DNA of 46,813 nucleotides from Chloroflexota bacterium (GCA_016179765.1 JACPCL010000014.1:1-46813); one strand, 5' to 3'. Shown: positions 33,424 through 42,163, counted from the first letter of the stretch. The notes: a model not told the origin generated them from the sequence alone. Made by a program: numbers and translations.

Positions 33424-33525
33424 AAGGTATCCCTTCGGGGATGGTTTGTATCTGAGGGACACCCTCAGACTCCCGGCAGAGGGGCAAAGCCCCTCTGCAC
33501 TCCCCTTTCTTCCGCAGCCTGCTAG
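33424..33525 (+). repeat. Dispersed palindromic repeat, copy G
   Basis: GGTATCCCTTCGGGGATGG, GTATCTGAGGGACACCCTCAG (compensatory changes keep the hairpin), GGGGCAAAGCCCCT, and TTCTTCCGCAGCCTGCTAG. Its CTAG forms the stop of the minus-strand SUOX-like gene. Plus orientation. Confidence 0.75.
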
Positions 33526-34130
33526 CTAAACTGGAACCGCTCCTCCTTCCAGGGGTCGGCGTTGGTGTGGTAGCCCAGGCGCTCCCAGAAGCCGGGATCG
33601 TCCTCCGCCATGAGCTCCAGCCCATTCACCCACTTCGCGCTCTTCCAGCCGTAGCGACTGGGCACCACCAGGCGCATGGGGCCGCCGTGGTCTGGCTCCA
33701 GGGGCTTGCCGTCGTGCTGGTAGGCAAAGAGTACGTCCTCCTCCATCAGCACGTCCAGGGGGAGGTTGGTGGTGTAGCCGCCGTAGCAGTGCACCATCAC
33801 GTACTTTGCCTCTGGCTTCGGCTGGACGCGCCGCGCCACCTCCCGGAAGGGGATGCCCTCCCACAGGTTGTCCAGGCGGGTCCACTGGGTGACGCAGTGG
33901 AAGTCACGGGTGATGGCCGCTTGGGGCAGGGCCATGAACTCCTGCCAGCTCCAGGAGACCTCCTTCTCCACCAGGCCAAAGACGCGGAACCGCCAGGTGG
34001 TGAGGTCAATCTTTGGCGTGTCCTCGTAGCTCAGGACAGGGAACTTGTCGGTGACGTACTGGCCGGGAGGCGCTGGCCGGCTCTCCCGCTTCTGGGTAAT
34101 GGCTTTGATGTTGCCTAGCTTCTTGAGCAC
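33522..34130 (-). CDS. Molybdopterin-dependent oxidoreductase (sulfite oxidase fold)
   Basis: A 202-residue protein of the SUOX/YedY-type family. Cys79 in RDFHCVTQWTRLDN is the molybdenum ligand. GGYTTNLPLDVL, DHGGPMRLVVPSRYGWKSAKW and WERLGYH are conserved cofactor and family segments. No Tat signal is seen, so it may be cytosolic. Substrate unknown; relatives include MsrP (methionine-sulfoxide reductase) and sulfite oxidases. GTG 34130 follows AAAGGGGA. The stop codon is formed by the end of repeat copy G. Confidence 0.88.
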   Translation of the reverse strand: MLKKLGNIKAITQKRESRPAPPGQYVTDKFPVLSYEDTPKIDLTTWRFRVFGLVEKEVSWSWQEFMALPQAAITRDFHCVTQWTRLDNLWEGIPFREVARRVQPKPEAKYVMVHCYGGYTTNLPLDVLMEEDVLFAYQHDGKPLEPDHGGPMRLVVPSRYGWKSAKWVNGLELMAEDDPGFWERLGYHTNADPWKEERFQFS

Positions 34131-34293
34131 GGTATTCCCCTTTCTCTTGCCTGGCGTAGAGCGGGGGGGTGGCCTGGAATACGCCAGCGCAGACAATTAG
34201 GCTTGTTGGCACGGAAAGCGTTGATGCTCTGCACCAGGATACTCCCCGTCCTCCTTCCAGGTAAAGGTGTACTGTATGCATTTGTTTATGCCC

Positions 34294-34450
34294 TAACAGG
34301 CTGCTGAAAAACACCCCCAAACCCCCGTACCTTCACTTCCCCATTCGCTCCGCTCAGGGCTTCGGTTCACGCAAGGGCAGGCTCCGGGGCTTCGTCCTTC
34401 GGGTGAAGGACTTCGCCCCTCTGAACTCCCCTTTTTTCATCACCCTGCTA
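34294..34450 (+). repeat. Dispersed palindromic repeat, copy H
   Basis: TAACAGGCTGCTGAAAAACA on the left and TTTTTTCATCACCCTGCTA on the right. The interior has the CTTCACTTCCCCATTCGCTC and TCCTTCGGGTGAAGGACTTC modules and lacks the CTGGGGGACACCCCCAG core. Plus orientation. It lies in the gap between the SUOX-like and BON genes. Confidence 0.75.
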
Positions 34451-34549
34451 AAGATAGGCTATGGTACGCTGGACCTTCTTGATATTTCGGGCTGAACTCG
34501 TGTGTGGCGATGTGTATACTGGACACACGGTGACTAGAAGGAGCCCGCA

Positions 34550-35470
34550 GTGAGGATTGCTATGCAAAAGGGTGGCGTGACCCTGAGGTGGGGCGAGCGC
34601 ATTGGGGGTGAGGGGGGGTGGAGCGCCCGGCTTCAGGGGGCTTTTCTGGCTTCTCGCTTTAATCAGGTCACCCATGTCCTGGCCAAGAGGGGTCTCTTTG
34701 GCAAACCGGAGGTCTTTTCTCTGGAAGGTATGCAGGTGACGCAGGACGGAAGGTTGCTTCTGACCGGCAGGGCTCCGGCGGCCCCTGGCCGCGGCTCTGT
34801 CCGTCTTACAGGGAAGACGCCGGTGAGCGTGGCGGGGGGCCGCGGCAGTCTTCAGGGAGTGGTGCTGGACCTGCGGAGCAGGTCTGCGCGGCGCATCCTT
34901 GTGGGTTACCTGGGAGAGGTGAGGGGTATCTCCCATGAACTGGTGCAGAACCTCGCCTCGGGCTCGCCGTCGGTCAGGGTATCTGCACAGGCGGCGGCGT
35001 TACTGCCGGTTTACCGGCCGGACCACGAAGCCTTGCGCAACGCCGTCGTTGCCCTGGAAAAGGCTACCCCTGTTGGAGATACCTATGCCGCCGTGGAGTT
35101 GCAGGTCTGGGAGGGGGTTGCCTATTTGATGGGGAACGTCCTGTTCCCTGTGCAGAGGGAGGAGGCAGAGAGGGCGGTGAGCAGGGCAAAAGGGGTGCTG
35201 GAGGTGCAGAACGGCATTGTCACCGATTGGGAATTGCGTCTAGGGGTGGCTGCGGCCCTGGCCAGGGAGGGCATAAGCCGCCACGGCCAGGTGACCGTAA
35301 GGAGTGTGCGTGGCAAGGTCACACTCCTAGGGCGCTTGCCCTCCCAGGAGATGGCAGAGCGGGCCTTTGCGGTGGCCCAGGGGTTCCCCGGCGTGCGACG
35401 GCTGTCTAGCGAGCTCAGCGTGGAGGAGGCTGCTGGTGAACGTCCGCTCCTCACCCCTGAGGTTCCTTAG
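34550..35470 (+). CDS. BON-domain protein
   Basis: A 306-residue protein. The C-terminal half has two BON domains (about residues 185-230, VELQVWEGVAYLMGNVLFPV, and 240-290, VRSVRGKVTLLGRLPSQEMA), which bind phospholipid or other ligands. The N-terminal half is beta-rich (LEGMQVTQDGRLLLTGRAP), perhaps PRC-barrel-like. There is no signal peptide. AAGGAG seven bases upstream supports GTG 34550. A possible promoter CTGAAC-17-TATACT lies about 50 bp upstream. The TAG stop is the first triplet of repeat copy I. Confidence 0.75.
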   Translation: MRIAMQKGGVTLRWGERIGGEGGWSARLQGAFLASRFNQVTHVLAKRGLFGKPEVFSLEGMQVTQDGRLLLTGRAPAAPGRGSVRLTGKTPVSVAGGRGSLQGVVLDLRSRSARRILVGYLGEVRGISHELVQNLASGSPSVRVSAQAAALLPVYRPDHEALRNAVVALEKATPVGDTYAAVELQVWEGVAYLMGNVLFPVQREEAERAVSRAKGVLEVQNGIVTDWELRLGVAAALAREGISRHGQVTVRSVRGKVTLLGRLPSQEMAERAFAVAQGFPGVRRLSSELSVEEAAGERPLLTPEVP

Positions 35471-35726
35471 CAGGGTGCTGAAAAACACACCCAAACCCCC
35501 TCAAGGGGGTTCAAGGTATCCCCCCTCTTTCAAGAAGACTCCAAAGGAGCCTTCCTTTCGGGGATTGGTTTGTATCTGGGGGACACCCCCAGGCCCCCGT
35601 CCCTTCACTTCCCCATTCGCTGCCCCTTCACTGGGTTCAGGGCTTTGGCTCACCAGGGCTTCGGTTCACTCAAGGGCAGGCTCCGAGGCCTCGCCCCTCT
35701 GGACTCCCATTTTCCGCAGCCTTCTA
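35468..35726 (+). repeat. Dispersed palindromic repeat, copy I, between two convergent stop codons
   Basis: TAGCAGGGTGCTGAAAAACA on the left and TTTTCCGCAGCCTTCTAG on the right. It contains nearly all modules known in the window. The left TAG is the stop of the BON gene and the right CTA is the stop of the convergent GNAT gene. Plus orientation. Confidence 0.85.
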
Positions 35727-36329
35727 GAAGACCCACCAGTTGAACCATTCTCCCAGGGGCATCTCCAGGATGATGATGTCTCTGGGGTGGCCGTCCAGGT
35801 CTTTGCCGTGGCCGGTCAGCACCGCTACCTGCCCGAAGCCTATGGCCTCCGCAGCCTTGATGGCTGCTATTTCCTTATCGGCTATCGCTTGGAGCGTGAG
35901 GCGTTCCAGGCCGTTCTCGTTGGCGATGTTGGCCAGCTCCTGGATCATGGTGGAGCCCAGGCCAAGGCTTCGGTACTCTGGGGCCACCAGGATACGAAGC
36001 TCACCGACGTGCCTGCGGGCGCCCGCCCTTGTACGGTGCAGGGTGCCATCGGCTACCACGGTGTCGTTCACCCAGGCCAGGATGGGCAAAGCGCGGTCGT
36101 AGTCTAACTCCCGGGCCCATCGCTGGATTACTTGGGGAGAGGCGACGTCGTCCTTCATGTAGTACCGCTCGTCTGCGGGGATGCGCAGGAAGAAGCGTTG
36201 CAAGGCTTCGCCATCCTGAGGGGACATGGGCTTGAGGACGACGCGGGCGCCATCCCGCAGGGTGACCTCTTTGGGATAGGCGCTGAGGCGGTAGATGTGG
36301 CTGCTCGCAAAAGGCCGCTCGGTTGCCAT
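35724..36329 (-). CDS. GNAT-family acetyltransferase
   Basis: A 201-residue acyltransferase. LRILVAPEYRSLGLGSTMIQ is the acetyl-CoA binding motif. The N-terminus EVTLRDGARVVLKPMSPQDG resembles GNAT domains associated with protein lysine acetylation or stress regulation. It begins 7 nt after the stop of the universal stress protein gene, so the pair is an operon. Its stop comes from repeat copy I. Confidence 0.82.
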   Translation of the reverse strand: MATERPFASSHIYRLSAYPKEVTLRDGARVVLKPMSPQDGEALQRFFLRIPADERYYMKDDVASPQVIQRWARELDYDRALPILAWVNDTVVADGTLHRTRAGARRHVGELRILVAPEYRSLGLGSTMIQELANIANENGLERLTLQAIADKEIAAIKAAEAIGFGQVAVLTGHGKDLDGHPRDIIILEMPLGEWFNWWVF

Positions 36330-36336
36330 AGTTCAT

Positions 36337-37248
36337 CTATTCCTCTTTGGCTCGGATAAGCAGCACGGGCGACCCCGTATAGCGCACCACCCGGTCAGCC
36401 ACGCTGCCCAACATCCAGCGACCTATGCCGGAGCGCCCGTGGGTGGTCATGGACACCAGGGACTCCGGGACGGCTTTGACGACATCTACAACGGCGGCTG
36501 CGGGCTGGCCGTGCATGAGCCGGCGCTCTACCTGGGCGATGCCCTGCTGTAGCAGCTTGGCCTCGGTATCCTGGAGGTCTTGTTGGGCGGTCTCGTCCAC
36601 CTCTTTAGAAAAGTCCTGGTAGCGCCCCACGGGGTACTCCATGTACCGGTAATAGTCAGCCGGGGCCGGGGTGACGCGCACCAAGATGGTCTTTAGCTTG
36701 AGGGCTTTGGCCACGGCGATGGCGTGGGGGAGGATTTGCTCAGCTATTCTTGAGCCGTCCAGAGGTACTACCAGGTGAGAGAGCTTCACTCTGCCCGTGG
36801 CTGCCCCGCCTTCCCGGGGATGGATGACCAGCATGGGATTTTCGGTTACCTGGAGCACCTTGCTGGTGATGCTGCCCATCACCCAGCGGGTTAGGCCAGA
36901 GCGCCCGTGGGTGGACATGGCGATGAGGGTGGTGGGGTCCCGCTCCGCCGCTTCTATGATCTTGGTGGCTGGGTCTCCTTCATAGGCGGCGTGGGAGATG
37001 GAGATGCCCACGCGGCGCAGGGACTGGCTGACGGTTTCCAGGTAGTCATCGGCTCTGGCCAGGAAACTCTCCGTCACCTTGCCCAAGAGGATACCTGGGG
37101 TTGGGTCTGCCATCTCTGGCGAAACCGGCTCAATGCACCGTAACAGCTCTACCGTTGAGCCAAGGGCGGCAGCAAAGGCGCCCACGTAGGGGAGCACCTG
37201 CTCTGCGAGCTTTGAACCGTCCAGTGGCACCAGGATGCGCTTGTACAT
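36337..37248 (-). CDS. Tandem universal stress protein (two UspA domains)
   Basis: A 303-residue protein. Both halves begin with a UspA strand and LVPLDGSxxAEQxLP, and both end with the ATP-binding GRSGLTRWVMGSITSKV or GRSGIGRWMLGSVADRV (GxxGx9G(S/T)), so both domains should bind ATP. Cytosolic; the role is stress signalling or energy-state sensing. It is followed by a GNAT gene in the same operon, which could acetylate proteins under the same stress. Confidence 0.92.
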   Translation of the reverse strand: MYKRILVPLDGSKLAEQVLPYVGAFAAALGSTVELLRCIEPVSPEMADPTPGILLGKVTESFLARADDYLETVSQSLRRVGISISHAAYEGDPATKIIEAAERDPTTLIAMSTHGRSGLTRWVMGSITSKVLQVTENPMLVIHPREGGAATGRVKLSHLVVPLDGSRIAEQILPHAIAVAKALKLKTILVRVTPAPADYYRYMEYPVGRYQDFSKEVDETAQQDLQDTEAKLLQQGIAQVERRLMHGQPAAAVVDVVKAVPESLVSMTTHGRSGIGRWMLGSVADRVVRYTGSPVLLIRAKEE

Positions 37249-37336
37249 GGGCGATACTCCTTGTCACCCGCTTGGGTTGGGTGTCCTTCCGAAGCCTAGC
37301 CTATCCTCGGCCCTGCGTAAAGGGGTACCGGCAGGC

Positions 37337-37445
37337 TAACAGGCTGCTGAAAAACACTCCCAAACCCCCGTCCCTTCACTTCGCTCAAGGACAGGCTCTT
37401 CCTAACTTTTGGTGCAAAGCCCCTTGGAAGAGAGGGAAGGAGGGG
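37337..37445 (+). repeat. Dispersed palindromic repeat, copy J (left part)
   Basis: TAACAGGCTGCTGAAAAACA, then CCCTTCACTTCGCTCAAGGA and the TTTTGGTGCAAAGCCCCTTG module. The right end and central core are missing. Plus orientation. Confidence 0.65.
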
Positions 37446-37505
37446 GTTGACGACTTGGAACTTGGGCAGCACCGTCATGTGTTGCCTCTTTGATGGGGAA
37501 TGCCG

Positions 37506-38450
37506 TTACAGCCAGCGTCCCAGCTTCAGGAGGAGCCACAGGCCCAGGGACATCATACTGGTGATGAGCAAGACAAACCAGAAGGCCCACCAACTGCCAG
37601 CGAAGGGCAGGGCCACGTTCATGCCATAGATGCCGGAGACCATGAGGAAGGGCAAGAGCACGGTGGCGACGCCGGTAAGGGTGCGGATGACGTCGCTGGT
37701 GTGCAGGTTCGTCAAGGAGTCTTGGGAGTCGTAGAGGCCTTCTATGATCTCTTTGAGGTCTTCCAGCTCGCTCCAGATGTGGCGCATGTGGTCGGCCAGG
37801 TCTCCAAAGTAGATGTCGGGGTTGAGTTTGAGGAAGGGGAAGTGGCGGGCTTCCATGGCCTCCAGCACCTCAATCTGAGGGCGGACAATGCGCCGGTAGG
37901 AGAGGATGTCGTGTCGTAGGCGAGCCATCTCGCGTACGATGTTGGGGTTCCAGGTCTCAAAGACCTGCGCTTCCACGAGGTTCACATTGTCAATGACCTT
38001 GTTGAGGATGGGGAAGCAGTAGTCCACCAGGGTATCCAGGATGCGGTACATCAGGTAGCCCGAGCCCTGGCTCATCATGGTCTCTCGCAGGTCTTTGCTG
38101 GTCTGGCAGTCCTGGAAGAGCTTGGTCAGGGGACGAAGGTTGCCATCGTGCACGGTGATGACGTAGTTGGCGCCGGCAAAGACATCCACCTCGCTAGCCT
38201 GAGTGATGCGGGTATCCTTGTTGAAGCGGGGGAAGTGCAACACCAGAAAGATATGGTCCTCAAAGAGGTCCAGCTTGGGCATTTGCACAACGCTGAGGCA
38301 GTCGTCCAGGGCGAGCTGGTGAAAGTTGAACCGGTCTTTCAGGTACTGCATTTCGGCCACGCCGGGGTGCTGGATGTTGATCCAGGAGGTAGGGCCGTGC
38401 TGAAGGACTTCCACATTCAACTGTTGCTGAGCGACCCCTGCCAAGGTCAT
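37506..38450 (-). CDS. corA: CorA-family divalent cation transporter
   Basis: A 314-residue protein with the large N-terminal cytoplasmic domain (FHQLALDDCL, FLVLHFP) and long helices. Two C-terminal membrane helices carry the selectivity motif YGMN (IYGMNVALPF) between them. It imports Mg2+ (or Co2+/Ni2+) as a pentamer. The basic C-terminus LLLKLGRWL is unremarkable. It stands alone, downstream of the ribosomal cluster and followed by a repeat. Confidence 0.92.
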   Translation of the reverse strand: MTLAGVAQQQLNVEVLQHGPTSWINIQHPGVAEMQYLKDRFNFHQLALDDCLSVVQMPKLDLFEDHIFLVLHFPRFNKDTRITQASEVDVFAGANYVITVHDGNLRPLTKLFQDCQTSKDLRETMMSQGSGYLMYRILDTLVDYCFPILNKVIDNVNLVEAQVFETWNPNIVREMARLRHDILSYRRIVRPQIEVLEAMEARHFPFLKLNPDIYFGDLADHMRHIWSELEDLKEIIEGLYDSQDSLTNLHTSDVIRTLTGVATVLLPFLMVSGIYGMNVALPFAGSWWAFWFVLLITSMMSLGLWLLLKLGRWL

Positions 38451-38535
38451 CCTTCACCTCTGAGGTACGGGATAACTGCGCAACGGCGCCGGAGGCCAAC
38501 CGGTTGAGACAAGGCTCCCCTCCATATCCTTTCAA

Positions 38536-38560
38536 GAAGGCCCCAGAGGGGCCTTCCTCT
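38536..38560. terminator. Hairpin at the end of the tuf-rplA cluster
   Basis: GAAGGCCCC-AGA-GGGGCCTTC at 38536-38556. It lies between rplA and corA and may end the rplA transcript, although no U-run follows on the minus strand. Confidence 0.4.
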
Positions 38561-38580
38561 CCATGAGGCGGACAAGGGTC

Positions 38581-39294
38581 TCACTCTGCCCTTAGCGCCA
38601 CCAGGGAGGAGAGGTCCAGCTTGATGCTGGGCCCCATGGTGGAGGTCAGGTAGCTGCTCCGGATGAAGGACCCTTTGACGGCGGGGGGCCGGTTACGGTT
38701 GATGTTGTCAATGAGGGCGGTGAGGTTTTCCATCAGGGCGGTTTCCTCAAAGCTGGCTTTGCCAATGGGGGCGTGGATGATAGCGGTGCGGTCCAGGCGC
38801 ACCTCCACGCGTCCTTTCTTGGCCTCATCCACGGCGCGGCGGATGTCTTGGGGCTGCACCACGGTGCCAGTTCTGGGGTTGGGCATGAGGCCGCGACGTC
38901 CCAGGACACGGCCCAGGCGTCCGACGCGGCCCATCAGGTCTGGGGTGGCGATGGTAATGTCAAACTCCACCCAGCCGGCATCAATTTTTTGGATGAGGTC
39001 GTCGGCGCCGATGAAATCAGCGCCGGCCTCTCGGGCGGCCTGGGCGGCGTCGCCTTGGGCAAAGACGAGGACGCGCACCTGCTTACCCAGTCCGTGGGGG
39101 AGCAGGGCCCCGGTACGGATTTGCTGCTCGGCGTGGCGGGGGTCCGCGCTGGTGCGCAGGTGGGCTTCTATGGTCTCGTCAAACTTGGCGTTGGCCGTCT
39201 TTTTGATGATGGCCACGGCCTCTTGTGGGGGGTAGGCCTTTCGCCGGTCCACAAGCTGTGTGACGTCAAGGTATCTCTTGCCATGCTTAGGCAT
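38581..39294 (-). CDS. rplA: 50S ribosomal protein L1
   Basis: A 237-residue ribosomal protein binding 23S rRNA at the L1 stalk, and a translational repressor of its own operon in many bacteria. MPKHGKRYLDVTQLVDRRKA at the start, FIGADDLIQKI and GLMPNPRTGTVV are canonical. It starts 3 nt after rplK. rplJ and rplL, which usually follow, are not here: a hairpin and corA come next. Confidence 0.97.
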   Translation of the reverse strand: MPKHGKRYLDVTQLVDRRKAYPPQEAVAIIKKTANAKFDETIEAHLRTSADPRHAEQQIRTGALLPHGLGKQVRVLVFAQGDAAQAAREAGADFIGADDLIQKIDAGWVEFDITIATPDLMGRVGRLGRVLGRRGLMPNPRTGTVVQPQDIRRAVDEAKKGRVEVRLDRTAIIHAPIGKASFEETALMENLTALIDNINRNRPPAVKGSFIRSSYLTSTMGPSIKLDLSSLVALRAE

Positions 39295-39297
39295 AGG

Positions 39298-39723
39298 TTA
39301 CTCCACCACTTCAATGCCCATACTACGGGCTGAACCTTCTATGATGCGCATTGCTCCCTCTAGGTCTACCGCGCTGAGGTCTTTCATCTTGGCTTCGGCG
39401 ATTTGCCGCACCAGGGCGCGGGAGATGGCGCCTGCTTTCTGGCGGCTGGCCTGAGGGCTGCCCTTCTCCACTCCGGCGGCCTTGCGGATGAGGTCTGTGG
39501 CTGGCGGGGTGCGGGTGATGAAGGTGAAGGAGCGGTCCTCAAAGATGGTAATCTGGGCAGGGATGACCGTGCCTGCCATGTTGGCGGTGCGGGCGTTGTA
39601 CTCTTTGACGAAGGTCATGATGTTGACGCCGTGCTGGCCCAGGGCTGGTCCTACGGGGGGCGCAGGGGTAGCGGCTCCCGCTGGCAATTGCAGGTTGACG
39701 ATGGCTCTTACCTTTTTGGCCAT
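39298..39723 (-). CDS. rplK: 50S ribosomal protein L11
   Basis: A 141-residue protein of the GTPase-associated centre. The N-terminal domain [20 protein letters not shown] and [20 protein letters not shown] and the C-terminal rRNA-binding domain with the [12 protein letters not shown] end are canonical. It lies between nusG and rplA. Confidence 0.97.
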   Translation of the reverse strand: MAKKVRAIVNLQLPAGAATPAPPVGPALGQHGVNIMTFVKEYNARTANMAGTVIPAQITIFEDRSFTFITRTPPATDLIRKAAGVEKGSPQASRQKAGAISRALVRQIAEAKMKDLSAVDLEGAMRIIEGSARSMGIEVVE

Positions 39724-39809
39724 GGCTTTCCTTTTCTCCTAACGCTCGGCATTGCTGCCGTGGCTCCCTCGCGTTGGTCTGCCCGAGGTCCGGCGCAGGC
39801 TCACTGAGG

Positions 39810-39862
39810 TCTGTGGTAAGCGTGTGGGGGGCACCCCCACACCCCTCTGGACTTCCTTGGTG
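39810..39862 (+). repeat. Decayed repeat core between rplK and nusG
   Basis: GTGTGGGGGGCACCCCCACAC followed by CCCTCTGGACTTCCTTGG. This resembles the core hairpin and right module of the dispersed repeat without its ends. Plus orientation. Confidence 0.5.
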
Positions 39863-39865
39863 GGA

Positions 39866-40426
39866 TTACAGCTTTGCGATTTGCAAGAAATCCAGCTCCA
39901 CGGGGGTCTCCCTGCCAAAGAAGGAGACCAGCACCGTAATCTTGCTGCGTTCTGTGTCAATCACCTCTACGGCACCAATGAAGTCGGCGAAAGGGCCATC
40001 CATGATGCGGACGCTTTCCCCTTTGGTGAAGCCTATCCTTGCCTTTGGCTTTTCGGAGCGCATCTGCTGGAGGATTTTTTCAGCCTCCCAGGACTCCAGG
40101 GGCACGGGTTTGGGGCGTTTGTCCCGCTCGTCCTCTGCGGAGACAAAGCCGGTGACGCCTGGGGTGTTGCGAACGACGTACCAGCTTTCATCGTCCATGA
40201 TCATCTCCACCATGATGTAGCCTGGGTAGAGATGGACGCGGCGGGGGACTCGCTTGCCTTCCTTGATCTCAATGATCTCTTCTGAGGGGACCTCTATCTG
40301 GAAGATTTTGCCACCCATGTCCATGGTTGCAATGCGATGAACCAGATTTTTTTTCACACGCTCCTCCTGTCCGGAGTAGGTGTGAACAAAGTACCAGCGA
40401 TGCTCTATTGTTTCCGTGGCGTTCAT
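39866..40426 (-). CDS. nusG: Transcription termination/antitermination factor NusG
   Basis: A 186-residue protein. The NGN domain (RWYFVHTYSGQEERVKKNL, VHLYPGYIMVEM, TPGVTGFV) binds RNA polymerase. The C-terminal KOW domain (GESVRIMDGPFADFIGAVEV) binds rho or S10. The ATG at 40426 is chosen: a longer reading frame upstream is repeat sequence. Flanks contain repeat fragments on both sides (39810-39862 and 40461-40550), which is unusual inside this operon. Confidence 0.95.
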   Translation of the reverse strand: MNATETIEHRWYFVHTYSGQEERVKKNLVHRIATMDMGGKIFQIEVPSEEIIEIKEGKRVPRRVHLYPGYIMVEMIMDDESWYVVRNTPGVTGFVSAEDERDKRPKPVPLESWEAEKILQQMRSEKPKARIGFTKGESVRIMDGPFADFIGAVEVIDTERSKITVLVSFFGRETPVELDFLQIAKL

Positions 40427-40460
40427 GCCACCCAGCCCCGCTTTCCCATGGGATGTGTGT

Positions 40461-40554
40461 TCCCCCTCTCCTAAAGGGAGAGGGGGAAGATTAGTTCTGG
40501 GGGACACCCCCAGACCCCCGCCAAAGGGGCTTCGCCCCTCTGGACTCCCCACTA
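40461..40554 (+). repeat. Dispersed palindromic repeat fragment (copy L) at the secE stop
   Basis: CCCCCTCTCCTAAAGGGAGA then GTTCTGGGGGACACCCCCAG, ACCCCCGCCAAAGGGGCTTC and CTCTGGACTCCCCACTAG. The CTA (40552-40554) is the secE stop on the minus strand. The usual GCAGCCTG right end is missing. Plus orientation. Confidence 0.7.
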
Positions 40555-40800
40555 GATGAACAGGTTTAACATTTGAGAGAAGAGGATGTCCAGGAGGCCC
40601 AGGACGGCGCCGATAGCAGCGGCGATGGCGATGACGAGCATGGTCAGGCGCGTGGTCTCCTGGCGGGTGGGCCAGGTGACCTTCTTAAGTTCACTGACCA
40701 CTTCGCCTAAGAACTGCAACAGGGCAATGCGGCGGCGGGCCTCGTCAGGCGTGGGCCTTCGGAGGATGTTGCCGCCGCTGCTGGTAGGGAGGCGGGCCAC
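40552..40800 (-). CDS. secE: Preprotein translocase subunit SecE
   Basis: An 82-residue single-pass membrane protein. LQFLGEVVSELKKVTWPTRQ is the diagnostic amphipathic segment before the C-terminal membrane helix LTMLVIAIAAAIGAVLGLLD. It starts at GTG 40800 immediately after the rpmG stop, with GAGGT inside rpmG as ribosome site. Its TAG stop overlaps the terminal CTAG of a repeat. Confidence 0.95.
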   Translation of the reverse strand: MARLPTSSGGNILRRPTPDEARRRIALLQFLGEVVSELKKVTWPTRQETTRLTMLVIAIAAAIGAVLGLLDILFSQMLNLFI

Positions 40801-40971
40801 CTACCGGACCTCGCGGTGGAGCTTGTGGCTTCTGCACCGTGGGCAGTACTTGGTGAGCTCTATGCGGTTGGGGTCGTTGCGCCGGTTCTTGGTGGTGCTA
40901 TAGGACCGCTCACGACAGTCGGTGCAACCCAGTGTGACGATGACCCTGGCTTTTGAGCTTTGCTTTGCCAT
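40801..40971 (-). CDS. rpmG: 50S ribosomal protein L33
   Basis: A 56-residue protein starting [20 protein letters not shown]. Two Cys pairs (CTDC and CPRC) show the zinc-binding form, and [19 protein letters not shown] is canonical. It starts 4 nt after tuf and its stop abuts the secE start, the standard tuf-rpmG-secE-nusG order. Confidence 0.95.
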   Translation of the reverse strand: MAKQSSKARVIVTLGCTDCRERSYSTTKNRRNDPNRIELTKYCPRCRSHKLHREVR

Positions 40972-40975
40972 GACG

Positions 40976-42163
40976 CTACTCCATGATGGTGATGAAGACG
41001 CCGGAACCCACGGTCCTGCCGCCCTCACGGATGGCGAAGCGGAGTCCCTGCTCCACGGCTACGGGGTAGAGGAGCTTGATATCCATTTCAATGTTGTCTC
41101 CGGGCATCACCATCTCCACGCCCGCGGGCAACTGTATTTCGCCGGTGACGTCGGTGGTGCGGATGAAGAACTGGGGCTTGTACCCGTTGAAGAAGGGGGT
41201 GTGTCGGCCACCCTCTTCCTTGCTCAGGACGTATACTTGGCCCTTCATGTGCATGTGTGGGTTGATGCTGGCGGTCTTGGCCAGCACCTGGCCGCGCACG
41301 ACGTCGTCGCGCTCAACGCCGCGCAGGAGGCAGCCCACGGCGTCGCCTGGCTCGGCGGCGTCCAGGGTTTTGTGGAACATTTCAACGCCGGTGACGACGG
41401 ACTTGCGGGTTGGCGTGATGCCAACGATCTCAATTTCGTCGCCCACCTTGACGGAGCCGCGCTCCACGCGGCCGGTTACCACGGTGCCGCGGCCCTTGAT
41501 GCCGAAGACGTCTTCCACGGGCATGAGGAAGGGCTGGTCCTTGGCGCGCTGTGGGATGGGGATGTACTCGTCCACGGCCTTCATGAGGGCGAGGATGCCC
41601 TTCTCGGCTTCGGGGTCGCCCTCCAGGGCTTTGAGGGCCGAGACGCGGACGACGGGGATCTCGTCGCCGGGGAAGTCATACTTGGAGAGGAGCTCTCGCA
41701 CCTCCAGCTCTACCAGCTCCAGAAGCTCTTCGTCCTCCATGGCGTCCACCTTGTTGAGGGCTACGACGATGCGGGGCACGTCTACCTGGCGAGCGAGAAG
41801 GATGTGCTCACGGGTCTGTGGCATGGGGCCGTCAGGGGCGCTGACCACGAGGATGGCGCCGTCCATCTGGGCTGCGCCGGTGATCATGTTCTTGATGTAG
41901 TCGGCGTGGCCTGGGCAGTCCACGTGGGCGTAGTGCCGGTTGGCGGTCTCGTACTCAATGTGCGCGATGTTGATGGTGACGCCGCGGGCCTTCTCTTCTG
42001 GGGCTGAGTCAATCTGGTCAAAGGCCACGGCCTTTGTGCCCGTGCCATGTTTGGACAGCACTTGGGTGATGGCCGAGGTGAGGGTGGTCTTGCCGTGGTC
42101 CACGTGGCCGATGGTGCCGATGTTCAGGTGGGGTTTGGTGCGCTCAAATCTCTGCTTTGCCAT
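40976..42163 (-). CDS. tuf: Elongation factor Tu
   Basis: A 395-residue GTPase delivering aminoacyl-tRNA to the ribosome. G1 [10 protein letters not shown]2 region [16 protein letters not shown]3 DCPGHADY, G4 NKVD and G5 SALKAL are all intact, as is the C-terminal [19 protein letters not shown] sits directly between the encoded CCA of the upstream tRNA-Thr and the ATG, showing the tRNA-tuf transcript is processed. Confidence 0.98.
   Translation of the reverse strand: MAKQRFERTKPHLNIGTIGHVDHGKTTLTSAITQVLSKHGTGTKAVAFDQIDSAPEEKARGVTINIAHIEYETANRHYAHVDCPGHADYIKNMITGAAQMDGAILVVSAPDGPMPQTREHILLARQVDVPRIVVALNKVDAMEDEELLELVELEVRELLSKYDFPGDEIPVVRVSALKALEGDPEAEKGILALMKAVDEYIPIPQRAKDQPFLMPVEDVFGIKGRGTVVTGRVERGSVKVGDEIEIVGITPTRKSVVTGVEMFHKTLDAAEPGDAVGCLLRGVERDDVVRGQVLAKTASINPHMHMKGQVYVLSKEEGGRHTPFFNGYKPQFFIRTTDVTGEIQLPAGVEMVMPGDNIEMDIKLLYPVAVEQGLRFAIREGGRTVGSGVFITIME

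Noticed and set aside
34448-34936. Minus-strand frame opposite the BON gene
   Set aside because: Antisense shadow: composition and lack of family motifs; the plus-strand BON gene is clearly real.
40922-42007. Long plus-strand frame opposite tuf
   Set aside because: Antisense shadow of the strongly conserved EF-Tu gene.
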